A stretch of 5,092 nucleotides of DNA from Candidatus Acetothermia bacterium JdFR-50 (GTDB lineage Bacteria > Bipolaricaulota > Bipolaricaulia > Bipolaricaulales > Bipolaricaulaceae), in assembly GCA_002010365.1 (NCBI GenBank), contig MTNL01000026.1:1-5092 (forward strand). The letters are read 5' to 3'. Position 1 is the stretch's first letter, and the number at the start of each line of letters is the position of its first letter. Below the pieces are notes generated by a model that made no database searches, was not told where the DNA came from, and saw nothing but the letters and a program-made list of their open reading frames with translations. The position numbers and the translations under genes are program-made. This document shows positions 1 through 4,767 of the stretch, one piece after another.

Positions 1-249
1 GAGGAGGACCGGTATCACCGCGAGGTCGTGGAGTACGCCGCCCGGGTGGGGGTGGATATGCTTTTCGCCGTGGGCCCTCGGGCATCCAAGGCTTTTTCCA
101 CCTGGAATGGGGAAGGAGCCTCAGCCGAAGAGATCGATGAGATCTTGCCGCAGGTGCGAAAGGCCCTCGAGGGGGCGCCCACGGTGCTTTTGATCAAAGG
201 CTCTCGGGGTATGGCACTGGAACGCGCAGTGGAAGCTCTGAGGGGTTGA
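1..249 (+). CDS. murF: UDP-N-acetylmuramoyl-tripeptide--D-alanyl-D-alanine ligase, C-terminal fragment (MurF)
   Basis: This is the last 82 codons of a gene whose 5' part lies left of the window; the reading frame is open from base 1 to the TGA at 247-249. The end of the protein, LLIKGSRGMALERAVEAL, is the typical C-terminus of MurF (family pattern VLVKGSRxxxMExVVxxL), and the preceding AVGPRASKAF followed by a predicted helix fits the C-terminal Rossmann-like domain of Mur ligases, which helps hold the UDP-MurNAc-peptide substrate. MurF adds D-Ala-D-Ala to UDP-MurNAc-tripeptide in the cytoplasm, the last soluble step of the peptidoglycan stem peptide. The ATP-binding central domain is not visible. 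The next plus-strand gene (often mraY in mur clusters) does not follow; the neighbouring operon converges on it. Another Mur ligase (for example MurE) is less likely because of the KGSRGM tail. Confidence 0.85.
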   Translation, partial: EEDRYHREVVEYAARVGVDMLFAVGPRASKAFSTWNGEGASAEEIDEILPQVRKALEGAPTVLLIKGSRGMALERAVEALRG

Positions 250-326
250 CCTACCCTCGATCCAAAAACCGGCCCCGAGAGAGCCTCGGAGACGGAGTCG
301 GTCTGGCCCCGCTTCCTCTCCGGAAA

Positions 327-346
327 GGCGGCTATAATCAGCCGCC
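327..346 (-). terminator. Probable terminator hairpin at the end of the sugar-transport operon
   Basis: A perfect 7-bp inverted repeat, GGCGGCT (327-333) and AGCCGCC (340-346), encloses a 6-base loop. Read on the minus strand, the stem is followed by TTTCC, so the U-tract is only three bases and termination may be modest or Rho-aided. The stop codon of the small membrane-protein gene (338-340) lies inside the hairpin. In the plus direction there is no U-tract, so it is a poor terminator for murF. The rest of the 250-337 gap holds only a weak 5-bp repeat at 275-289. Confidence 0.5.
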
Positions 347-712
347 GATCTTCAGGTCGAATTCCAGAAGTGAAAATCCGTGGGCTTCATTGTAAGCTTG
401 GGCCACGCTGTAAGCGTCCATGGCGGAGTACAGGGACCAACCCAGTTGGGCCAATGGAGTGATGTAGAATAGGAACGGATTCACCGTCAGGATGCCCACG
501 TAATATCCCACTGTGGGGATCGTCACTGCCACCAGGAAATGGACCAGGGCCTTATCCGTCTCACCGTTCAGATATTGCCCGAGCCCGGGAATCAAAAAGG
601 AAGCGAGCCCATGGATCAGGGGATCCCGCGGACGCTCCTGGGCCACCCCGATCAGAGGAAACAAGGCGAGCATGCCTAAAACGAAAATCAGTAACCCAGC
701 AATTTTGCCCAT
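338..712 (-). CDS. Small membrane protein with PGLGQ motif (TM2/DUF5683-like), function unknown
   Basis: A 124-residue protein. The ATG at 712-710 is chosen because a strong AAAGGAGGT lies 7 bases upstream; the same frame stays open to 1015 but would then overlap the permease gene. Residues 4-24 are hydrophobic and end in GVAQE, resembling a Sec signal peptide like that of the binding protein in this operon, or an N-terminal membrane anchor. The core reads SFLIPGLGQYLNGE (38-51), then KALVHFL, hydrophobic stretches at about 55-75 and 78-97, then a W-x-x-Y-x-x-x-DAY-x-x-A-x-x-x-N pattern (92-108). The PGLGQ-x-x-x-G plus DAY signature resembles small TM2-like/DUF5683-type membrane proteins; that assignment is from memory and is tentative. 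It is the last gene of the operon, 92 bases after the MalG-type permease. Its role is not known; an accessory to the transporter or an unrelated membrane protein are both possible. Confidence 0.75.
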   Translation of the reverse strand: MGKIAGLLIFVLGMLALFPLIGVAQERPRDPLIHGLASFLIPGLGQYLNGETDKALVHFLVAVTIPTVGYYVGILTVNPFLFYITPLAQLGWSLYSAMDAYSVAQAYNEAHGFSLLEFDLKIGG

Positions 713-719
713 CTTTCCT

Positions 720-728
720 ACCTCCTTT
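720..728 (-). promoter_or_regulatory. Strong Shine-Dalgarno that fixes the start of the small membrane protein
   Basis: The minus strand reads AAAGGAGGT followed by 7 bases and ATG at 712-710. This selects the 124-residue product over the 225-residue open frame that begins at 1015 inside the permease gene. Confidence 0.85.
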
Positions 729-737
729 CGCCCAAAT

Positions 738-766
738 AGTGTACGACAATCAAAGAACATAACCAA
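738..766 (-). promoter_or_regulatory. Possible weak promoter before the small membrane-protein gene
   Basis: On the minus strand TTGGTT (766-761) and TACACT (743-738) are separated by 17 bases. The -35 matches 3 of 6 consensus bases and the -10 matches 4 of 6. It lies in the 92-base gap between the permease stop and the small gene, so it could give the last gene independent transcription. Matches of this quality are common by chance. Confidence 0.22.
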
Positions 767-804
767 GATGGCGGTTGCATAAGGAAGAATACCTCGCAAA
801 GGAG

Positions 805-2211
805 CTACTGTTTTATCCCACTTAAGTGAAAACCTTCTACGAAATACCGTTGGAAGATGATGTAGATCAGGAGCACGGGAAGTACACTGATGATTGTACC
901 TGCTAATATCATGTTCCAAACGCTTCCTGTGACCGAAGTGTAGTAGTGCAAAAAGAAATTCAGTCCTACCGGCAGTGTATAGTTTTCCGCCTCGGTCAGG
1001 ACTACCATGGGCCAAAAGAACTCGTTCCAGGACCCCTGGAAGGTGAGGATTGAGACCGCGGCGATGGCCGGAAGCGATAGGGGCAAAATGATCCGGGTAT
1101 AGATTTGAAATGTATTTGCCCCGTCAATTCTAGCGGCTTCCTCAATTTCTCGGGGGATGGACTCCATGAATTGCTTCATCATGAAGGTGGCAGTAGTGGA
1201 GACGAGGCCCGGCAGGAACAGGGCCCAGAAGGTGTTCAGAAAGGTCTTGAGGCCGAAGAGCTTGGACAGACCGAATACGCCATCTCGAACCACCAGGTAA
1301 TTGGAGATATAGGTTACCTGGCCGGGGACCATCATGGTATAGATGATGAAGAAGAACAGCAGGTTCCGCCCAGGGAAACGGAGCCTGGACAGGGCGTAGC
1401 CGGCCATGGTGGTGAACACCACCGTGATCGCCACCCTGAGAGCTGCCACCATAAAGGAGTTCAAAATCCATTTGGGGAACAGGTTCCTTCCTCCCTGCCC
1501 TTTATAAGTTGTCCAGGCACGGATGTAGTGATCGAAGATATACCGAATGACCCCGGGAACGATGTTCTTCCACGTTAAATACACCCCGCTGATCCTGGTG
1601 CTGACTGTATCCGGGGCCAGGGTCGCACGGACGAACCTGCTGCCGCGAGGGCCGATCACCGCTACAGGGAGCAAAGGATATCGTATGGATCCTCGGTGCT
1701 GCAGAGTGATTTGGTACGTAAATTCTCTAGCCCCTTCGACTATTCGCTCCCCAAGTAGGACCGCCTCTGCACGGGTGTCGGGTGCCGGATTGGGAGCCCC
1801 CGACTCGTACGGTGGAGGAAGGATTCGTACCTGAGGCAGCGGGGGTTCAGGAGCGTCGGTGGGAAGGGAAAAGGTCACCACTAGATTCACTTGCTTACCG
1901 GGTGCCCAACCGCCAATCCAACCGTTTCCTCCGCCTTGACGGCCTAAATGCCAGGCCGCAACCCAGTTGGGCGGCCATAGCTTGGGACTAGTGAGGGTCG
2001 GGGGCCATGACAGTGGATCATTCCGAAAGGAGGAAATGAAAGCATATAGCAAAGGGAAAAGCATAACGCCCGCTAAGGCGAACAAGGTCACATAGACTAT
2101 TGTCCTGCGGACTTTTCGACGTCGGGCAAGCCAGCGGGCATCCACGTGATAGGCGCGTCCGCGATAGTACACCACGGCTCGCTCTCCACGAACGGAGGCT
2201 CGGCGCTTCAT
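805..2211 (-). CDS. ABC sugar transporter permease, MalG type, with large periplasmic insertion
   Basis: A 468-residue inner-membrane subunit; MalG-type (CUT1) permeases are usually about 270-300 residues. Predicted membrane segments: 36-60, 248-272, 282-305, 325-345, 378-398 and 432-454. The ATPase-docking EAA loop is clear: EEAARIDGA (357-365) followed by ILPLSLP (375-381). LSRLRFPGRN (274-283) and SWNEFFWP (394-401) are also typical of the family. Between segments 1 and 2 lie about 185 residues instead of the usual 40-60. The extra part (about 90-225) is proline-rich and then apparently beta-rich (PEPPLPQ, LPPPY, then alternating polar/hydrophobic strands), and should face the periplasm. 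The N-terminal 35 residues are unusually long and basic. The ATG at 2211-2209 overlaps the upstream stop as ATGA, with AAAGGT 8 bases upstream; a TTG at 2220 would add three residues. It pairs with the MalF-type subunit to form the channel. Substrate unknown. Confidence 0.93.
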   Translation of the reverse strand: MKRRASVRGERAVVYYRGRAYHVDARWLARRRKVRRTIVYVTLFALAGVMLFPLLYAFISSFRNDPLSWPPTLTSPKLWPPNWVAAWHLGRQGGGNGWIGGWAPGKQVNLVVTFSLPTDAPEPPLPQVRILPPPYESGAPNPAPDTRAEAVLLGERIVEGAREFTYQITLQHRGSIRYPLLPVAVIGPRGSRFVRATLAPDTVSTRISGVYLTWKNIVPGVIRYIFDHYIRAWTTYKGQGGRNLFPKWILNSFMVAALRVAITVVFTTMAGYALSRLRFPGRNLLFFFIIYTMMVPGQVTYISNYLVVRDGVFGLSKLFGLKTFLNTFWALFLPGLVSTTATFMMKQFMESIPREIEEAARIDGANTFQIYTRIILPLSLPAIAAVSILTFQGSWNEFFWPMVVLTEAENYTLPVGLNFFLHYYTSVTGSVWNMILAGTIISVLPVLLIYIIFQRYFVEGFHLSGIKQ

Positions 2212-3302
2212 GAGTACCAACCTTTCTCAGAAAACCCGAATTTTCGCTGCAATAACACTACCACCAGTGTCAATGTCGCTAGCACCAATGCCGCTGCGGA
2301 AGCCATGCCCACCTTGGGCAAAGTGCCCGCACCGAATACTGCCCAGTAAACGTAGTAGGCCAGGGTAATCACCGACTCCAGGGGGGCTATTCCCGCGGTG
2401 ATCGCGGCTTGGTCGAACATTTGGATGGTTCCGATCAAACCTAGGGTAATGACAAGGAACATCACCGGTCGCAACGCGGGGACAGTAACGTACCGGAGCT
2501 TTTGCCACGGCGTAGCTCCGTCTATATCCGCGACCTCGTAAAGCTCCCGGGGGATATCCTGCAATCCCGCCAAAAATAGGATCATCATAGTGGGAGTGGT
2601 TGTCCAAATATTCAAAATCATAATAGAGATAAGGGGAAGGGGGATTCCAAGAAAGGTCTGACGGGTGGTCAGCCATGGGATCAGGACCTCTACCTTTGGA
2701 TTGGGCCTGATGAGCCCAATGCGTCCCAGGATCGTAGCGGTCACCGAGCCCACTAACAGGCTGATGAGCAAGAGAACTGGATCCCAAGCCTTCACGGGTA
2801 GGCCATGCCGGCGCTCCCACAAGACCTGGATGGTTTGAGTCAGGGCTGTGATGATCAAGGCCGTGACCATGAGGGGCCAGTACCGCACCAACAGCCCCAA
2901 CAGCCAGTTCACGGTACCGCGCCGGTTGACAAGCCAGATGAAGATAGTGGTGATGGCCACGCTGGAAGCAATGGAGGGGACATAGTAGGCGGCTCGGAAG
3001 AACGTCAATCCCCTGATCCTTTGGTTTACCACCACCGCCAGAAGCAAGGCCAAAAAGGTCTGGGTGGCGGTAACGATCGCTGCGTACACCAAACTATGGA
3101 CCAAGCCGAGGACGAAATAGGAGTCTTTGAACAAGGTCAGGTAGTTTTTGAAACCCACAAATTGGCTTACTTTGAAGAGGTTATAATCTGTAAAGCTGAA
3201 ATACACTGTACGCACAAACGCGTAGAGAAAAGCAATGGCCAGGGTAAACAGCAAGGGAAGCAGAAAGATGAACGCCGAAACCCAATCGCTTCTCCGTCGC
3301 AT
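2208..3302 (-). CDS. ABC sugar transporter permease, MalF type, with a two-helix insertion
   Basis: A 364-residue inner-membrane subunit that should pair with the MalG-type protein encoded next to it. Family landmarks: an N-terminal helix ending in YFSFTDYNLF (34-43), FVGFKNY (48-54), FFRAAYYVPS (101-110), NIWTTTPTMMILFLAGLQDIP (from 231), and an EAA loop ELYEVADIDGA (253-263) followed by VTVPALRP. Membrane segments are predicted near 7-31, 64-93, 101-125, 222-247, 279-303 and 332-352. The usual protein goes directly from VNWLLGLL (131-138) to a PWL motif (209-211); here about 65 residues intervene (140-207) with two further hydrophobic segments, about 143-161 and 174-197. The ATG at 3302-3300 has no Shine-Dalgarno nearby and starts 9 bases after a strong hairpin; no in-frame alternative start is seen upstream, and MRRRSDW before the first helix is a normal beginning. 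The 3' end overlaps the next gene by 4 bases, implying translational coupling. Confidence 0.93.
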   Translation of the reverse strand: MRRRSDWVSAFIFLLPLLFTLAIAFLYAFVRTVYFSFTDYNLFKVSQFVGFKNYLTLFKDSYFVLGLVHSLVYAAIVTATQTFLALLLAVVVNQRIRGLTFFRAAYYVPSIASSVAITTIFIWLVNRRGTVNWLLGLLVRYWPLMVTALIITALTQTIQVLWERRHGLPVKAWDPVLLLISLLVGSVTATILGRIGLIRPNPKVEVLIPWLTTRQTFLGIPLPLISIMILNIWTTTPTMMILFLAGLQDIPRELYEVADIDGATPWQKLRYVTVPALRPVMFLVITLGLIGTIQMFDQAAITAGIAPLESVITLAYYVYWAVFGAGTLPKVGMASAAALVLATLTLVVVLLQRKFGFSEKGWYS

Positions 3303-3311
3303 GGGGCAAAA

Positions 3312-3342
3312 GCCGGGGGAGGGTTTTCCTCCCTCCCCCGGC
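3312..3342 (-). terminator. Strong GC hairpin with U4 tail between binding protein and permeases (attenuator or processing element)
   Basis: A perfect 12-bp inverted repeat, GCCGGGGGAGGG (3312-3323) and CCCTCCCCCGGC (3331-3342), with a 7-base loop (AGGAAAA on the minus strand). In the minus direction the stem begins 8 bases after the binding-protein stop codon and is followed by TTTT GCCCC and the permease ATG. Stem plus U4 is the shape of an intrinsic terminator, but the permeases lie downstream, so partial termination or protection of the upstream mRNA 3' end is more likely. Comparable elements between binding-protein and permease genes are known (the malE-malF intergenic repeat of E. coli). 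Confidence 0.75.
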
Positions 3343-3350
3343 CTTAGAGA

Positions 3351-4595
3351 TTACCCTCCCAACTTCTCGTTGAGCTTGGCAGCGGCTTCGTCCATGGCCT
3401 CGTCCACGGAGGCCTCGCCCTGCATTATCAGGGTGAGGGCTTCGTTGACTACGCCCATGTAATTACTGCCGCCGACATCGCCGAAGGTGAAGGGCACCGT
3501 CCCCGGGAGGCCGGTGGCCTCGAACACCGTCTTGGTGGCCAGGGCGAAGGGGTCGGACTGCTGGAAGAAGGGGCTATCGAGCAGGGCCTTTCGGGATGGA
3601 ATCGCGTGGCCTGACTCCAGGATATACTCCTGGACCTCCGGGCTGGTGAGTACCTCGATTACCTTGAATACCAGATCGGGTCGGCCGGAGGGCGGTTTCA
3701 CCGGCATCCCATAGCCCACGGTGAACAAGTAGTTACCGCGTGGGCCTCCCTGCCACACTTTGGGGAGGAAGGTGGCCCCGAAATTCAGCGTGGGATTCTC
3801 GTTGCGAATGGGAGGAATGAGCCAACCTCCTTCGATGCAGACCGCGGCCTTCTCGGCGATAAACGCCGCTCCCGGCCAGCCCACGCCGATGTCGGCCGAG
3901 GTGGCGGCTATTCCGGCCCGGTTGAAGGCGGTGTACCAATCGGCTGCGATCTTGGCTGCCGGCAGATCGAAGGGCGCCATGCCGTCCTCTTTGAGGAAGG
4001 GCATCCCAGCGGCGAACGCGAAAGGTAGGAACCGGGCTGCATCCGGATTGATGGAGGCCCCGTACCATTCCGGCGGGTTGCTCACGCGGGCGATCTTGTC
4101 CAGGAACGTGGCCCAGGTATCGTCAGCGCTGGGATAGGGTACTCCCATGGCGTCGAACATGTCCTTGTTGTAAAAGATCACCAAGCTGTTGAAGTCCTTG
4201 GAGATCGCGTACAGCTTTCCCTCGAAGGTGAATGCATCGGCCAGCACCGGGATGAGGTCATCACGGCTGATTACCGGGGAAGCTGCCATAAACTCATCCA
4301 GGGGTTGGATCAACCCGGTTTCCACCACCGTCTTGGCCCAGTAGAGGTCGATGTAGATGATGTCGGGTGCGGTGCCGGCGGACAACGTTCTCAACACGAA
4401 CGCCAGGTAATCCTCGGTGATGGGTTCCCACACCACCTGGACCCCTGGGATCACCCCGTTCACGAACCGGGAGAGGACGTCCTGCATGAGCGGTGTGTCT
4501 CCGGAGTAGCCTGCGAGGCGGATGGTAACGGTTTCCTGAGCGATTCCCAAAGTAGCCACCGCAAACAAGCCAAACACGAGCAAGAACTTCCGCAT
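3351..4595 (-). CDS. Extracellular solute-binding protein family 1 (sugar ABC transporter)
   Basis: A 414-residue periplasmic sugar-binding protein of the SBP_bac_1/MalE-UgpB type. Residues 1-19 are a Sec signal peptide (MRK, hydrophobic core, GIA before QE) and there is no lipobox cysteine, so a soluble periplasmic protein is expected. Family landmarks in order: TVTIRLAGYSG (22-32), the hinge region APDIIYIDLYW (76-86), GLIQPLDEF (94-102), GKLYAISKDFNSLVIFYNKDMFDAMGV in part (126-152), TW-x-x-F (160-164), EKAAVCIEGGW (248-258), GYGMPVKPPSGRP (294-306) and a C-terminal EYILESGHAIPSRKAL region (323-338). Aromatic residues W86, W239 and W258 are candidate sugar-stacking positions, by inference only. 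The ATG at 4595-4593 has AAAGGAGGT 6 bases upstream. It is the first transport gene after the operator-promoter and is followed by the attenuator-like hairpin. Substrate cannot be named; a mono- or oligosaccharide is most likely. Confidence 0.94.
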   Translation of the reverse strand: MRKFLLVFGLFAVATLGIAQETVTIRLAGYSGDTPLMQDVLSRFVNGVIPGVQVVWEPITEDYLAFVLRTLSAGTAPDIIYIDLYWAKTVVETGLIQPLDEFMAASPVISRDDLIPVLADAFTFEGKLYAISKDFNSLVIFYNKDMFDAMGVPYPSADDTWATFLDKIARVSNPPEWYGASINPDAARFLPFAFAAGMPFLKEDGMAPFDLPAAKIAADWYTAFNRAGIAATSADIGVGWPGAAFIAEKAAVCIEGGWLIPPIRNENPTLNFGATFLPKVWQGGPRGNYLFTVGYGMPVKPPSGRPDLVFKVIEVLTSPEVQEYILESGHAIPSRKALLDSPFFQQSDPFALATKTVFEATGLPGTVPFTFGDVGGSNYMGVVNEALTLIMQGEASVDEAMDEAAAKLNEKLGG

Positions 4596-4601
4596 GCTTT
4601 T

Positions 4602-4610
4602 ACCTCCTTT
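4602..4610 (-). promoter_or_regulatory. Shine-Dalgarno of the binding-protein gene
   Basis: AAAGGAGGT on the minus strand, 6 bases before the ATG at 4595. It contrasts with the missing site before the MalF-type gene and suggests much stronger translation of the binding protein. Confidence 0.88.
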
Positions 4611-4625
4611 AAGCCTAGGTTCTCA

Positions 4626-4637
4626 GACACGGGTGTC
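4626..4637. repeat. Short palindrome in the leader (GACAC-GG-GTGTC)
   Basis: Two 5-base arms, GACAC (4626-4630) and GTGTC (4633-4637), are separated by two bases. The loop is too short for a good RNA hairpin, so if functional it would be a DNA site. It lacks the TG-x-AA-x-CG-x-TT-x-CA pattern of the main operator. Could be chance. Confidence 0.25.
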
Positions 4638-4654
4638 AAAGATTCGGGCTTTGA
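4636..4654 (-). other. Small leader stem-loop just after the orphan Shine-Dalgarno
   Basis: TCAAAG (4636-4641) and CTTTGA (4649-4654) can pair as a 6-bp stem with a 7-base loop in the leader RNA. It is A/U-rich and therefore weak. It directly follows the upstream Shine-Dalgarno and partly overlaps the palindrome at 4626-4637. Confidence 0.3.
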
Positions 4655-4655
4655 T

Positions 4656-4667
4656 ATCACCTCCTTT
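4656..4667 (-). promoter_or_regulatory. Orphan, near-perfect Shine-Dalgarno in the operon leader
   Basis: The minus strand reads AAAGGAGGTGAT, complementary over about 11 bases to the universal 3' end of 16S rRNA. No ATG lies within a usable distance. The nearest possible starts are a GTG inside the site itself, or TTG and GTG codons 20-30 bases away; these open a 66-codon frame that runs into the binding-protein gene out of frame and looks non-coding. The real binding-protein start is 60 bases downstream with its own site. It may be a ribosome standby site, an mRNA-stabilising site, or a relic. Confidence 0.55.
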
Positions 4668-4710
4668 TATCGCCCAAAATTCAACTTGCATGTACAATTT
4701 TTAGTTCCTT

Positions 4711-4728
4711 TTTGTAACCGGTTTCAAA
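4711..4728. promoter_or_regulatory. LacI-family operator at the transcription start
   Basis: On the minus strand TTTGAAACCGGTTACAAA is an 18-bp near-palindrome: 8 of the 9 base pairs between the half-sites match, around a central CG. It fits the LacI/GalR pattern TG-x-AA-x-CG-x-TT-x-CA exactly. It begins 4 bases after the -10 box and covers the predicted start site (near 4725), so a bound repressor would block initiation. The obvious partner is the LacI-family protein encoded immediately upstream. Confidence 0.88.
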
Positions 4729-4731
4729 CCC

Positions 4732-4760
4732 ATTATAGCTCCCGCCTCATAGAGGGTCAA
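4732..4760 (-). promoter_or_regulatory. Sigma70-type promoter of the sugar-transport operon
   Basis: On the minus strand TTGACC (4760-4755; 5 of 6 consensus) and TATAAT (4737-4732; 6 of 6) are separated by exactly 17 bases. The -35 box starts 7 bases after the repressor gene's stop codon. The predicted start near 4725 gives a leader of about 130 bases before the binding-protein ATG. The near-consensus strength suits a promoter controlled by repression rather than activation. Confidence 0.87.
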
Positions 4761-4767
4761 TATCGAC

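Noticed and set aside
275..289. CCGAG / CTCGG inverted repeat after murF as a plus-strand terminator
   Set aside because: Only a 5-bp stem and no following U-tract; not convincing as an intrinsic terminator.
713..1015. Upstream extension of the small membrane protein to a 225-residue frame
   Set aside because: It overlaps the MalG-type permease in another frame, its extra sequence is not protein-like, and the strong ribosome site before 712 supports the short form.
1105..1991. Plus-strand open frames across the MalG-type gene
   Set aside because: They lie antisense to a clearly recognised permease, have no good ribosome sites, and have compositions typical of antisense shadows.
2805..3347. 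Plus-strand 180-residue frame antisense to the MalF-type gene
   Set aside because: It is rich in Q, G, D and H in the way antisense of membrane-protein codons is; no recognisable domain.
4460..4660. 66-codon frame starting with GTG inside the orphan Shine-Dalgarno
   Set aside because: The start codon lies within the ribosome site itself, and most of the frame overlaps the binding-protein gene out of frame with no protein-like character.
4686..4697. TTGCATGTACAA in the leader as a second operator
   Set aside because: Only some positions are symmetric and it lacks the central CG and flanking pattern of the main LacI-type site.
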